In this document: piece after piece, positions 35,000-44,349 of the stretch
Position numbering within the stretch: position 1 is the stretch's first letter
Layout: each line of letters opens with the position of its first letter
NCBI GenBank assembly: GCA_050260055.1
Contig: JBLNBO010000033.1
Span: forward strand, 149,756 to 213,755
Direction: 5' to 3'
Source: JBLMYQ01 sp050260055
GTDB taxonomy: Bacteria; Bacillota; Clostridia; Acetivibrionales; UBA4821
Length of the DNA stretch: 64,000 nt
Notes under the pieces: generated by a model
The model's input: the letters and a program-made list of their open reading frames with translations, nothing else
What the model was told of the DNA's origin: nothing
The model's database searches: none
Position numbers and translations under genes: made by a program

Positions 35000-36382
35000 T
35001 TACTTCGTCTCTTCGTTCCTTGCAAGTAAAACACAACACTCCACGTGATAGGTCTGTGGAAACATATCTACAGGCTGAATCTCCTTCACCTTATACCCTT
35101 TCTCCGCAAACACCTTCAAATCCCTTGCCAGCGTACTTGGATTACAGCTTACATAAACAATCCGCTCCGGCCCCATTTCCACAACAGTATCAATCAGCAC
35201 CTTTTCGCATCCTTTTCTTGGCGGGTCAAGTACAACCACATTCGCAGTTTCCCCCTTTGCATATAGCTCAGGCATAACCTTTTCAACCTCTCCGCACAGA
35301 AATTCAGCATTATTTACTCCATTGATTTTTGCATTCTCTCTTGCATTCTCAACCGCAGGCTCAACAACCTCAATTCCATAAACCTTTTTTGCTTTTCCGG
35401 AAAGAAATAACGATATTGTCCCTATTCCCGAGTACAAATCGAAAACCGTTTCTTTACCTGTCAACCCGGCATATTCAACCGCCTTGCCATACAAAATCTC
35501 TGTCTGTATAGGGTTAACCTGAAAGAATGAAAGCGGTGAGATTTTAAAAGTATACTCTCCCAGCTTTTCCATGATATAATCTCTACCCGCAAGAACCTTG
35601 TTTGCATAACCTAAAATAACATTCGTATTCTTTTTATTTATATTTAAAATAATACTTGTAATCTGAGGATTCTTCGATTTCATATAATCAACGAACTCTT
35701 TATTTTTCGGAAGATTCTCACCATTTGCAACAACAACAAGCATTATCTCCCCTGTGTTTAGCCCTGTCCTTATAATAATATGCCTGATTAGTCCTTTACC
35801 TGTTTTTTCGTCATAAGCTGAAATCCTATTCTCCTTAAAAAACTCAACAACATTTTTAGCTATCTCATAGCTCTTCTTGTCTTGTATAATGCAGTCTTGC
35901 CCTTGTATAATTTCATGCGTTCTGCTGGCATAAAACCCAAAAACCATATTTCCATCAATAACCCCCACAGGATATTGCGCCTTGTTTCTGTAGTTCCATG
36001 GATCTTCCATACCTATTGTATCTTTAATTTGGATATCTCCAAGGCCGCCAATCCTTTGAATGGCATCCCTTACGATTTTGGTCTTAAATCTTAATTGAGC
36101 ATCATAGCTTTTATGCTGGAGATGGCATCCTCCGCACCTATTAAAAACAGAACAGTCAGGCTCAATCCTCACATTAGAAGGCTTTATAATTTTAAACAGT
36201 TTTCCATACGCAAAGCTCTTTTCAATCTTTACAATCTTTGCCTCAACCTTTTCTCCGGCAATCGCACCATCAACAAAAACGGTAAAACCCTCTACCTTGC
36301 CTATCCCTTGTCCTTCATGACCCTGGTCATTTATATCTATAATATAGTCCTTATTCTTTTCAACAGGTATATTGTCTTTCAT
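35000..36382 (-). CDS. rlmD: 23S rRNA (uracil-C5)-methyltransferase, RlmD/TrmA family
   Basis: Methylates a uracil in rRNA (or tRNA) using AdoMet. It has a TRAM domain (about residues 10-65), a [4Fe-4S]-type CSVFNRCGGCHLQH segment, the AdoMet site VFDLYSGIGTISLFL, and the nucleophile motif SCNPSTLARD. Paralogs of this family have different target uridines, so the exact site is uncertain. GGAGGAAAG is directly before ATG 36382; the longer frame from 36451 is not supported. The length is 460 aa. Confidence 0.9.
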   Translation of the reverse strand: MKDNIPVEKNKDYIIDINDQGHEGQGIGKVEGFTVFVDGAIAGEKVEAKIVKIEKSFAYGKLFKIIKPSNVRIEPDCSVFNRCGGCHLQHKSYDAQLRFKTKIVRDAIQRIGGLGDIQIKDTIGMEDPWNYRNKAQYPVGVIDGNMVFGFYASRTHEIIQGQDCIIQDKKSYEIAKNVVEFFKENRISAYDEKTGKGLIRHIIIRTGLNTGEIMLVVVANGENLPKNKEFVDYMKSKNPQITSIILNINKKNTNVILGYANKVLAGRDYIMEKLGEYTFKISPLSFFQVNPIQTEILYGKAVEYAGLTGKETVFDLYSGIGTISLFLSGKAKKVYGIEVVEPAVENARENAKINGVNNAEFLCGEVEKVMPELYAKGETANVVVLDPPRKGCEKVLIDTVVEMGPERIVYVSCNPSTLARDLKVFAEKGYKVKEIQPVDMFPQTYHVECCVLLARNEETK

Positions 36383-36523
36383 CTTTCCTCCAAAAATCAT
36401 TAATTCTGAATAATTGTACCATATTATATGATAAACAAAAACGGTTAACATTAAATATTGGGGCAGCTATTAGCAACCCCAATACCAACTTTTTTCTTTT
36501 ATTATAATTCCATTTACTCTTTC

Positions 36524-37261
36524 TTACTCATGGCATACACTTTCGATATCCTTGACTCCGAATCTATTTTTTAAGTCAGTTAAAATTCCGACTGTACTTC
36601 TAATATAGTCTTCATCCATAGCCATATAGTAATTTTTCATATCATTGGGAAACATTTGAAGTGCTTTGGTCTTTATATCTTCATCAACATCATAAAGAAC
36701 AACTTCAGAAATAAAATTAAAGTCGCCTTCATCAATAAGACATACCTTTACTTGGCCTTGCTTATAAACATTTTTATGCACACTGGTTTTAAACTCATTT
36801 AGCGTACCAATCATTTTTCTATTATTAGGAACATAGTAAAGATATTTTGTTCCTCTTGCTAAGTTATCATGTACAGCCTTAAAAATAGGGCTGGTTGTAT
36901 TTATTAAATCATTTGTCATGTCAGGGGTTACTACCCATATGTTACTAGCATTTTCTTCCCAATCCGCCAATACATGTTCATTAACAATATAGCCTAAACC
37001 ATTTGATTTAATAAATTCAGTAATAATATCAATCCTATCAATATATTTTTCTTCGGTCCTGCTCTGAGCATATCCAGCATAAATTGCAATAGAACAAAGA
37101 CATATAAAAACTAAAAATATAGCAGCAATCAAGAAACTTTTTTCGTTTAAAATGTTCTGTAAATATGCAATTAGTGCCGAAACAATAATTACAAGAAATG
37201 TACTAAGAATTTTAAATGTTGTACTTCCAAAGTATTCTAGAAACTTTTTGTTTTCTTTCAT
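36524..37261 (-). CDS. Two-TM membrane protein with conserved-looking cytosolic domain
   Basis: No family recognised. Two hydrophobic segments (about residues 16-36 and 44-66) are followed by a soluble domain with SNIWVVTPDM, NLARGTKYLYYVPNN and VVLYDVDED. The block resembles bacterial effector-like domains that accompany membrane anchors, but I cannot name one. GGAGG lies 7 nt before the ATG. It is divergent from the membrane radical SAM gene, with 337 nt between them, and a repeated motif lies near both genes. Confidence 0.6.
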   Translation of the reverse strand: MKENKKFLEYFGSTTFKILSTFLVIIVSALIAYLQNILNEKSFLIAAIFLVFICLCSIAIYAGYAQSRTEEKYIDRIDIITEFIKSNGLGYIVNEHVLADWEENASNIWVVTPDMTNDLINTTSPIFKAVHDNLARGTKYLYYVPNNRKMIGTLNEFKTSVHKNVYKQGQVKVCLIDEGDFNFISEVVLYDVDEDIKTKALQMFPNDMKNYYMAMDEDYIRSTVGILTDLKNRFGVKDIESVCHE

Positions 37262-37598
37262 TTCTTAATCCTCCAGAAATATAGAAAAAGTTATGACAAA
37301 GCCAATATTTAGATATTATCATAAATAGATTATATCTTATAATAATAAGGTATTATATTTGATACGATTTGTAAATAAAATTGCTGTTTTTGTCATTTAA
37401 TTCTTTAATTTATCTTTTTATATAAAACTAATTAAAATAAATAGGATATTTGTAATTTTTTTAACACACTTTCAAAATTCTATATTATTTGATACAATTT
37501 ACTATGAGCAATCTTACTACATCTCTATCTTTTTGACTTTCCAATAATCTTGAAGATTCAATTTAATTAAATTATTATTGCTTAGGAGGAAATTTTAA
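37262..37598. promoter_or_regulatory. Divergent promoter region with repeated motif
   Basis: Two direct copies of ATTTGATACRATTT lie at 37357-37370 and 37487-37500. A promoter-like TTAACA, 16 nt, TATTAT at 37461-37488 points to the plus-strand gene, and the second motif copy sits just after its -10. These could be operators for both genes. No other gene is visible. Confidence 0.45.
37461..37488 (+). promoter_or_regulatory. Likely promoter of the membrane radical SAM gene
   Basis: TTAACA, 16 nt, TATTAT, with the ATTTGATACAATTT motif just downstream. Confidence 0.5.
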
Positions 37599-39494
37599 AT
37601 GAATGACTCAATTTCAAAGAAGGCTGTACGTACTAGTTATATTTTATCAATAGCAGTATTCTCTATAACAATTTTACTTATAATTTTAGGATATAAGATA
37701 GACATGTTTACTACTTATGCAGGGGGCATTCTAACATTATCCGGAGGAATAATAATTAATATTATTTGCTTATATATTATACATATTAATGCCGACAAGA
37801 AAAAACAAGTTTATATTTCTAATACTATTCAATCTGAAATGACTAAGTTTAATGATTACACAAACCTTAATTCTAATTTATCCGAGGAAAGAAAAGCCGA
37901 GATAACAAAACAGCTAAAAACAGTTTACCCACATTTCGTTAACTTTAGGATAAAACAATTAGGCAAGACTCACAAAAAGCTTTGGAAAAAATACAAAAGA
38001 GCACCAAAACAATATGTACAGAATTGTGCATGGTCATCAATAAGTACAACAAATTCGGAATTAGGTTATAGATTTGTTTTAGGTTTCAGAAATTATGGAT
38101 GCAGTTTTTGGCGGCATGCTCCGTTTTATATCGGATGTTATAATTGCGGTTATTGTTCATCCATTCTACCGATTGTACGTCCAAAAGACCATGATTTGGA
38201 AATGCAGTTTGAAAATGCTTTAGCAGATGCATTAAAAGTAGGAACTAAGTTTGATACTATCGAATTTTTAAATGATGGTTCTTTCTTTAATGATCAAGAA
38301 ATATCTTCAGATTTAAGAAAATATCTATTAAAAAGAATTAACAGCCTTGAATATGTTAAGACGATACTGGTTGAAACAAGGCCAGAGTACCTTGATAAAG
38401 CAAAGATTTCCGATTTTCTCACACAGCTTAATGATGATAAAAGGGTTGTAATTGGAATGGGTTTGGAAACATCTGATGATTTCGTTAGAACCGCTTGTAT
38501 AAATAAAGGATACGATATGGTTGACTTTGAAAATGCAATTGCTTGTTTATCAGAATTTAGAGATAGAGTTGAAGTTGTTGTATATACTTTAGTAATGCCG
38601 GCGTTTTTAACAGAGAATGAAGCAATTGAAGACATTATATCAACATCAAAGCAATTGAGCTTGCTAAGCGAAAAACACAATATTAAGATTACTGTAAAAC
38701 TAGAACCTGCGGTTGTTTCTCAGGCTACAATATTAGATTTATTGTATTTTGGAGATAAAGATACTCTTACAGCAACTTATTCTGTATTATCCTACTGGTC
38801 TATTGTTGAAATTTTATGCAGGCTTCATACGGATAATATAAAAATTAGTGCTAGAGTTGGTGCACGTGAAGACATGGATGTAGTAGAAAAAATTCCAGGT
38901 GTTTATACTGTTCGGGGAAGATTAGATGATTATGATTTTGTAATTTATGATTCTATTCAAGATTTTAATATTAACGGCTCCTTACCAGAAATGCTATTGA
39001 GGATAGAAGAAGCATTAAAAGACCCTAGCTTTCTTGCTTGGAAAGAAACCTTAAATAAAAGTACTACAGCAATAGAAAAATGTTGTAAAGAACTAGATTC
39101 TGAAATAGGAATATGCCGGAACAATGAACTTATACAAGACAAAATGCGCTTTCTCAAGCACGTTTATCGTGCATTGGATTTGATTGAATATGGTGGAGAA
39201 AGCATTAAGTATGCAAAAAAGCTGTATAAAAAGAAAAATAAAATCACAGCTGAGGAAGTTAAAGACAGGGTAACCGACTTTGTACAAAAACAATTTACTG
39301 AAATCATTGACTCTCTACAGGTAAAAGTTTTAGATTTGTTTTTTGAAAGAGATAGTGTAAACCTCTTAAGGGTAAACATCCAAATAAGAGATTTAAACCG
39401 GGAAAACGCAGTAACTTCTGTATGGGCAGGTATTCCGACAAAGAAACATACAAATCTAGATATGGATAATAAGGGCAAATCCTATAATTATTAA
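37599..39494 (+). CDS. Membrane-anchored radical SAM protein, RaSEA/Elp3-like core
   Basis: Two N-terminal membrane helices (about residues 13-32 and 40-62) precede a radical SAM domain. Its cysteines are C168, C180, C183 and C186 in RNYGCSFWRHAPFYIGCYNC plus GYC, a spacing like the archaeosine-synthase partner RaSEA or Elp3-type enzymes rather than CxxxCxxC. MGLETSDDFVR fits the family's second block. Those relatives act on tRNA; here the membrane anchor is unusual. The C-terminal 150 residues are helical and unassigned. GGAGGAAATTTTAA precedes the ATG. Monocistronic, followed by a strong terminator. Confidence 0.8.
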   Translation: MNDSISKKAVRTSYILSIAVFSITILLIILGYKIDMFTTYAGGILTLSGGIIINIICLYIIHINADKKKQVYISNTIQSEMTKFNDYTNLNSNLSEERKAEITKQLKTVYPHFVNFRIKQLGKTHKKLWKKYKRAPKQYVQNCAWSSISTTNSELGYRFVLGFRNYGCSFWRHAPFYIGCYNCGYCSSILPIVRPKDHDLEMQFENALADALKVGTKFDTIEFLNDGSFFNDQEISSDLRKYLLKRINSLEYVKTILVETRPEYLDKAKISDFLTQLNDDKRVVIGMGLETSDDFVRTACINKGYDMVDFENAIACLSEFRDRVEVVVYTLVMPAFLTENEAIEDIISTSKQLSLLSEKHNIKITVKLEPAVVSQATILDLLYFGDKDTLTATYSVLSYWSIVEILCRLHTDNIKISARVGAREDMDVVEKIPGVYTVRGRLDDYDFVIYDSIQDFNINGSLPEMLLRIEEALKDPSFLAWKETLNKSTTAIEKCCKELDSEIGICRNNELIQDKMRFLKHVYRALDLIEYGGESIKYAKKLYKKKNKITAEEVKDRVTDFVQKQFTEIIDSLQVKVLDLFFERDSVNLLRVNIQIRDLNRENAVTSVWAGIPTKKHTNLDMDNKGKSYNY

Positions 39495-39514
39495 TCAAAA
39501 TCAATAAATGTTTA

Positions 39515-39556
39515 AATAATTAAGAGGAGTTAATATACTAACTCCTCTTAATTATT
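39515..39556. terminator. Convergent terminator
   Basis: Perfect 18-bp stem (AATAATTAAGAGGAGTTA and complement) with a 6-nt loop. It serves the radical SAM gene on the plus strand and the membrane protein on the minus strand. Confidence 0.8.
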
Positions 39557-39560
39557 TGGG

Positions 39561-40148
39561 TTATTTCCATTTAAATATTCTGCCTTTATAGATAGAAAGG
39601 GCCAATAAAGTATCTAATATAACTAAATATGTTGGGAAAGCGGCTGATGAGAAATTCCATACTTCTATTGCTGCGAAGCTGGTTAATGCACTAAATATTT
39701 CAGCTAAATACGGAGCAGCATTTTCTGTTTCAGGATGTTTCCATGCCTTAATTAATGTCGGCACTGCTGCAAATCCATCACTTACTATTAAAAATGCTAT
39801 TGCAATTGAAGGCTCTTTTGTTATTCCCCACAGTATTAGCGCCAAAGCAGAGAAAAAACCACAAAGATAATCAAATTTACCCAATTCCCAATATGCATCT
39901 TTATTCATAAAAGAAGTAATAAAAACTATTAGCGGCCCAAATCCGGCCATAAATGTCGGCAAAATCGATAGTCTAACTCCATCAGAAATTGCAGCAGCCG
40001 TAGCTATTAAAGGTGAAATAGCCCATAACAACCAAGTAAGTTTATTAGGCTTTATATTGCCTCTTAGAATTTCTTTTATATAAAAAACAATTCCAATTAA
40101 GTGGATAGAAAGCCCGACAAATACTAAATTCCTTATATTTTCAACCAT
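39561..40148 (-). CDS. Six-TM membrane protein with PQ-loop-like repeats
   Basis: About six hydrophobic segments. Two segments with similar layout (GNIKPNKLTWLLWAISPLIA and HPETENAAPYLAEIFSALTS) resemble the paired PQ-loop or SemiSWEET pattern, but the match is loose. Function unknown. AAGGGGAAG precedes the ATG. Confidence 0.55.
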   Translation of the reverse strand: MVENIRNLVFVGLSIHLIGIVFYIKEILRGNIKPNKLTWLLWAISPLIATAAAISDGVRLSILPTFMAGFGPLIVFITSFMNKDAYWELGKFDYLCGFFSALALILWGITKEPSIAIAFLIVSDGFAAVPTLIKAWKHPETENAAPYLAEIFSALTSFAAIEVWNFSSAAFPTYLVILDTLLALSIYKGRIFKWK

Positions 40149-40280
40149 TTTCTTCCCCTTATGCAGAGCAGTTGAACCTCTAAAGTCATTCTACACAAAC
40201 TTACCTAAAACAACAACATTTTTAACATATATACTGTTTTATATCATTTAAGCCTGACTCAAGAAATAATAATAGTAAAA

Positions 40281-40312
40281 TATAAATAGCCCGCCAATAC
40301 GGGCTATTTATA
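40281..40312 (-). terminator. Terminator of the secreted 274-aa protein gene
   Basis: 13-bp stem TATAAATAGCCCG with its complement, 6-nt loop, followed in minus sense by T-rich sequence. Confidence 0.75.
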
Positions 40313-40325
40313 TTATTACCTTCTT

Positions 40326-41150
40326 TTACTTTTTCTTGTTTTTGGGTCCTCTGTTATTTACATTTTCTTTCTTGGGATTACCTATCTGTTTGTTTTCATC
40401 AGCCTTTTGTTTTAAATTTTTGGCTTTATCAATCAACTTTTTCTTATCTACAACTGTATTTTGTACAAGCGCATCTTTTGCTTTTTGAATAGCTGACTGC
40501 AAGTCAACTAATATTTGTCTGTGTCTGATAAGCTGAGCTAATACAGTTTGCAGGTTGGCTTTTATAATCTCTTTCTGCTTCGCAGATAAAGATGAATAAT
40601 TCGCAGCTATGTATTTCTTGATTTCAACAAGTTTTGCATCTATTCTCTTATCAATAGCTATTTGCATGGCAAATCTTTGCTCAAGTTTTAGAATGGCTTT
40701 CTCAGCTACTCTCTTTTTCTTATAATTGGCTATTACTCTGATTTTTACAAACTCTGATTTATAATAATTTTCTCTCGAGTTCAAATACCTTTTAATCATA
40801 AGCAGTGACATACAAAGGTTAGTCTTATTTATTCTATTGAACTTATAAGCACTTTTAACAACTGTATCCTGCTCAAGCTGGATGTTTGCAAAATTATCAA
40901 TTTTAAGAAGGTCTTCTAACTCTTGCATCTCATATGCAATATCCACAACTGTTTCTTCGGCTCCAGCTGCTTGATCAATTTCAGCTATATCTTGTTCCTC
41001 TTCGTCCACATCATCATCGTCATCTGCTTCAGTAGATACGATTGCTTTTTCTATATCCGTGCCGGAAGAGCTTACCTCAGCAAAACTTGCAAAAGATGAA
41101 AAGACAAACACAAAGCAAAGTACTAATACCCAAATATTTACCTTTTTCAT
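40326..41150 (-). CDS. Secreted acidic-then-basic helical protein
   Basis: The signal peptide is MKKVNIWVLVLCFVFVFSSF with a cleavage-like SFA|E. A short run of Asp/Glu (residues about 42-55) is followed by a lysine-rich helical domain (about 85-225) and a basic tail of KK and NN residues. No family recognised. GGAGGAG precedes the ATG. The base-rich C-terminus could bind an acidic polymer of the envelope; that is a guess. Confidence 0.6.
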   Translation of the reverse strand: MKKVNIWVLVLCFVFVFSSFASFAEVSSSGTDIEKAIVSTEADDDDDVDEEEQDIAEIDQAAGAEETVVDIAYEMQELEDLLKIDNFANIQLEQDTVVKSAYKFNRINKTNLCMSLLMIKRYLNSRENYYKSEFVKIRVIANYKKKRVAEKAILKLEQRFAMQIAIDKRIDAKLVEIKKYIAANYSSLSAKQKEIIKANLQTVLAQLIRHRQILVDLQSAIQKAKDALVQNTVVDKKKLIDKAKNLKQKADENKQIGNPKKENVNNRGPKNKKK

Positions 41151-41262
41151 TTTTTCTCCTCCTGAAATTTAGATTGGTTGATTTGACCTGTCTATAATAA
41201 GAAAAAACAAAATTATTAATAACAATATTATTATATCACAAAATCAATATCCTTTAAAGGGC

Positions 41263-41299
41263 AAAAATTAAGCTCCTTTATTCAAGGAGCTTAATTTTT
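41263..41299 (-). terminator. Terminator overlapping the coiled-coil gene stop
   Basis: Perfect 16-bp stem AAAAATTAAGCTCCTT with its complement and a 5-nt loop; the right arm contains the stop codon at 41298. Confidence 0.75.
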
Positions 41300-43166
41300 A
41301 ATTATCATCTAACATTTTTGAAGCAATCAGCATCTTTCCTATATTATCAATTTCGTTTATCTTTTCTTGAGAAACCTTTTCCCTTTTTGGAATATATTCT
41401 CCATTCATGCTGTCATAATAATAGTCCTGGTTATTATGGTTTGATGACTGAATACTCTTAATCTTATTTTCACGTTCGGTTATTTCATGTTCCTTCAACC
41501 TAATCTCTTCTTCCAGCCGTGAAACCTCTTTCAGTTTTATCTTGATTATTTCTTCTTTCTCCGCTATTTCATTTACGCGTCTTTGTGTATCACCAGTACT
41601 CATTGCAAAGTTCTGCTCTTTTAGCAGTATTTCTTCTTCTTTCTTTCTTACCTGCATTTCTCTTTCTGCAAGTTCTTTTTGACTTCTACCCAATCTTTCT
41701 TCCAAATCAGCAGCTTCTTTTCTTCTTATAGCAAGTTCATTCCTTACAGCCTCAATTTCTTTTTCCTTTTGAGAAATAACCATTTCTTTGGATTTGAGCT
41801 GTTCCTTAAGTTGAGTAATTTCTATTTCTCTGCTTAAAAAGCTTTCTTCTTTTTCTTTTATTTCATTTTCCTTGTTAAAAACATATTCTTCTCTTGGACC
41901 GAATCTTTCTTCTTTTGAAGAAAGTGAATACTCTCTTTTCTTAATCTCGTTTTCTTTTTCTGCTATTTCTATCTCACGCCTAATGTGTTCATCTTCTTTA
42001 TGCATAAATTCCTTTTTCCACTTGGAGAATTCTTCCCTATCATTACTAACAGAAATTTCTTCTTGTCTAAGCTCCTCTTCCTTCTTTTCAACATCTCTGA
42101 ACAAAGCTTGCGCTTTCTTTTCCTTCTCATCGATTTCAATAGCCCTTGCCGTAATTTCTTTGTCCCTAGCTTCGACTTCACTGCACCTTCTTGAATAGCT
42201 TGACTCTTTTTCATTGAATGCTTTTTCTCTTGAAGCAATACGATTTTCTCTATGCATTAAGTCAGTTTCCAAATTTGAAAGTCTATTTTCTTTATCTTTA
42301 AGAATTCCTTTAAAAGTATTAAGCTGATTTTCTCTTTCTAATAATGCCCGTTCTTTTTCGCCAAAACTATCTTCTTTTTCCTGAACTTCGGCTTCTCTTT
42401 GGGAAAAATCCTTCTCTTTGCAGGTAAGTTTTTCTTCCCTTTCAGCCATTTCCTTTCTCCATGTATAATAATCTGCTTCTCTTTTACTTATTTCAATATC
42501 TCTGCCGAGGAACTCTGCTTCCTTATTCTTGATCTGAACCTCCAAGACTTTTAATCCTGAAAGTTTTTCGTAAACCTCTTTCTCTCTAGCAATAACCTCT
42601 TCAGGCTGACTTGGTTGGTTGTTTTTTAGACTATTTAACTCTTCTTCTTTTGAAATAATCTCTCTTTCTTTATAATCAAGTTCTTTATCTTTATCATTTA
42701 TACTCTGTTCCATAATCTGAAGCTCTTCTTGCTTCTTTTTGAGTTCTTCTTGTAAGGCCTTCATTGTTTCTTCTTTTTTTGCAATTTCGTGGTCCTTTTG
42801 TATTGAAGATTGTGAGTGTCCCTGCATAGAATCACTGTTTTTCTGTGTATATAATGATTCGGCAATTCTGATTTCTTCCTCACGAAATCTGATTTCCGCT
42901 TCTTTAAGTTTTATATGCTCTTCTTTTTCCGCAATTTCTTTTAACTTTTTTTCAATTTCCTTTAATTGTGTAGAACGTTCAGAATTATTATTACGGTAAG
43001 GTGAACTGAATGATTGCTCCCTGTTTCCAGAAGCAATCTCAACTTCGATGTCCTGCTCGTTAATGTTTTCTGGGAACATCTCAATAACGTTAGCAGGAAC
43101 AGCTTCTTTGTTCTTGCTTTTTGTATTATGATAATTTCTTTTTTTGTTATCAATAAAATTCATCAT
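41298..43166 (-). CDS. Long coiled-coil protein with REKE/KEEEI repeats
   Basis: From about residue 65 to 575 the protein is almost pure charged heptad-like repeat (RExEI, KEKEL, SKEEEL variants), which predicts a long coiled coil, perhaps 70-80 nm. There is no signal peptide or membrane segment, so it is cytosolic. No motor or SMC ATPase domain is visible. It resembles filament- or scaffold-type proteins, but similarity of such low-complexity sequence is not informative. GAGGGGAAG lies about 8 nt before the first ATG. Confidence 0.7.
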   Translation of the reverse strand: MMNFIDNKKRNYHNTKSKNKEAVPANVIEMFPENINEQDIEVEIASGNREQSFSSPYRNNNSERSTQLKEIEKKLKEIAEKEEHIKLKEAEIRFREEEIRIAESLYTQKNSDSMQGHSQSSIQKDHEIAKKEETMKALQEELKKKQEELQIMEQSINDKDKELDYKEREIISKEEELNSLKNNQPSQPEEVIAREKEVYEKLSGLKVLEVQIKNKEAEFLGRDIEISKREADYYTWRKEMAEREEKLTCKEKDFSQREAEVQEKEDSFGEKERALLERENQLNTFKGILKDKENRLSNLETDLMHRENRIASREKAFNEKESSYSRRCSEVEARDKEITARAIEIDEKEKKAQALFRDVEKKEEELRQEEISVSNDREEFSKWKKEFMHKEDEHIRREIEIAEKENEIKKREYSLSSKEERFGPREEYVFNKENEIKEKEESFLSREIEITQLKEQLKSKEMVISQKEKEIEAVRNELAIRRKEAADLEERLGRSQKELAEREMQVRKKEEEILLKEQNFAMSTGDTQRRVNEIAEKEEIIKIKLKEVSRLEEEIRLKEHEITERENKIKSIQSSNHNNQDYYYDSMNGEYIPKREKVSQEKINEIDNIGKMLIASKMLDDN

Positions 43167-43313
43167 AATAAAGACTTCCCCTCACAAAAAACGATTTTGG
43201 GCTTTAATAAAATAATCTGATTCTATTATAATACAAAGATTAGTAAAAGTGCCAATTAAATTTTCATTAAGAACTTTACATAATTGAAATAATTCATATT
43301 CCAAAAATTCTCC

Positions 43314-43342
43314 TTGATAACTTAAAACTATAGTGTTATAAT
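43314..43342 (+). promoter_or_regulatory. Promoter of the tRNA pair
   Basis: TTGATA, 17 nt, TATAAT. The -10 ends 18 nt before the tRNA-Gln start. Confidence 0.8.
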
Positions 43343-43360
43343 GTTTTTTGCGCAAAACAT

Positions 43361-43434
43361 TGCGGGATTGTGTAATGGTAGCACGAATGATTCTGGATCA
43401 TTTTGTCTGGGTTCGAGCCCTAGTCCCGCAGCCA
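43361..43434 (+). tRNA. tRNA-Gln (anticodon CTG)
   Basis: Acceptor TGCGGGA pairs with TCCCGCA. The anticodon stem AATGA/TCATT encloses TTCTGGA, so the anticodon is CTG. A U1-A72 pair, as in glutamine tRNAs, is present and CCA is encoded. It lies 6 nt before tRNA-Glu, so the two are cotranscribed. Confidence 0.93.
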
Positions 43435-43440
43435 GTTTAT

Positions 43441-43515
43441 GGCGCATTGGTCTAGCGGTCAGGACGCCGCCCTCTCACGGCGGTAGCAGGGGTTCGATTC
43501 CCCTATGCGCTACCA
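43441..43515 (+). tRNA. tRNA-Glu (anticodon CTC)
   Basis: Acceptor GGCGCAT pairs with ATGCGCT. The anticodon stem CCGCC/GGCGG encloses CTCTCAC, anticodon CTC. CCA is encoded. Confidence 0.93.
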
Positions 43516-43550
43516 AAAAGAAGCATCAGGAAACTGATGCTTCTTTTTTT
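43515..43550 (+). terminator. Terminator of the tRNA operon
   Basis: 15-bp stem AAAAAGAAGCATCAG with its complement, GAAA loop, T-run. Confidence 0.9.
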
Positions 43551-43764
43551 GGGGTTAGACATCAGTATACCAGAAATCATTTGACGGAAATAAACAAATC
43601 ATGGTAATATTAAGAGTATTTTAATAATTTAACTAGAAGAATTGACGTCATTACCGAAAACGGTCCTAATAATAAGAGTTCATGAAATTGGAAATGAACA
43701 TTTGAGGATGTCTTAGAATTATTGGATTAGCACAATAGTGCCGAAAAGAAAGGAGAGTGTTAGT

Positions 43765-44349
43765 ATGGAAAAAATACCTTCCCAGTATAATGGTCTTGTT
43801 TTATTGCATGCTCATTTACAGCGGTTGTACGTGTATTATAAGGGAAAAGAAATGCTTTTAGGTCAGTCAACAGAAGAACCTTTGGATTTGATTAAAACCA
43901 ATTTTGAATTCATTAGGAAATTAGAAAAAAGTTTTAACCTGAAGGAAGGCCTAAGTAAAAATGAAATATTTGAAACTATAGATATAGTTTCAAATATTAA
44001 AAAACTCGTTCAGGAGTATGTGGATACAGCGTTAAGTAAACATGATATCAACACATCCGCTGTGCTAGCAGCATCTACTCTGAATGCAGATGACTTTCTT
44101 ATCAAGGGGCTTGTAGAATGGGGAAGTCTTTTTGACCCCGTAGCAGAAGATCGCTATTTGCAAAAAGTTATATATTATCAAGACCTGGCACGGTATGCAT
44201 TACATCTTGAAACCAAGCTCATCAGGGGAACCTCATTAGATGAAGAAGAACTCAAATTTATTAACACTTGGCACAATAAATTAATTGAAGTTGTAAATAA
44301 TATTCCTTCTGATCTAGAGCTAATTAAAAACCAGCTAACATCAGAATGA
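43765..44349 (+). CDS. Hypothetical helical protein, 194 aa
   Basis: No family recognised. It is helical and cytosolic, with no signal peptide. It opens the surface-protein island and may belong to it. GGAGAG lies about 9 nt before ATG 43765; the frame from GTG 43738 is not needed. It contains a perfect 16-bp inverted repeat (43965-43998) encoding EIFETIDIVSNI. Confidence 0.6.
   Translation: MEKIPSQYNGLVLLHAHLQRLYVYYKGKEMLLGQSTEEPLDLIKTNFEFIRKLEKSFNLKEGLSKNEIFETIDIVSNIKKLVQEYVDTALSKHDINTSAVLAASTLNADDFLIKGLVEWGSLFDPVAEDRYLQKVIYYQDLARYALHLETKLIRGTSLDEEELKFINTWHNKLIEVVNNIPSDLELIKNQLTSE
43965..43998. repeat. Perfect 16-bp palindrome within a CDS
   Basis: AATATTTGAAACTATA and its exact reverse complement are separated by only GA. 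The region is AT-rich. It would form a very stable RNA hairpin inside the gene. Confidence 0.7.

Noticed and set aside
40281..40312. CRISPR or tandem repeat array
   Set aside because: The palindromes in the window are single hairpins next to stop codons, which are terminators; no spaced direct-repeat array is present anywhere.
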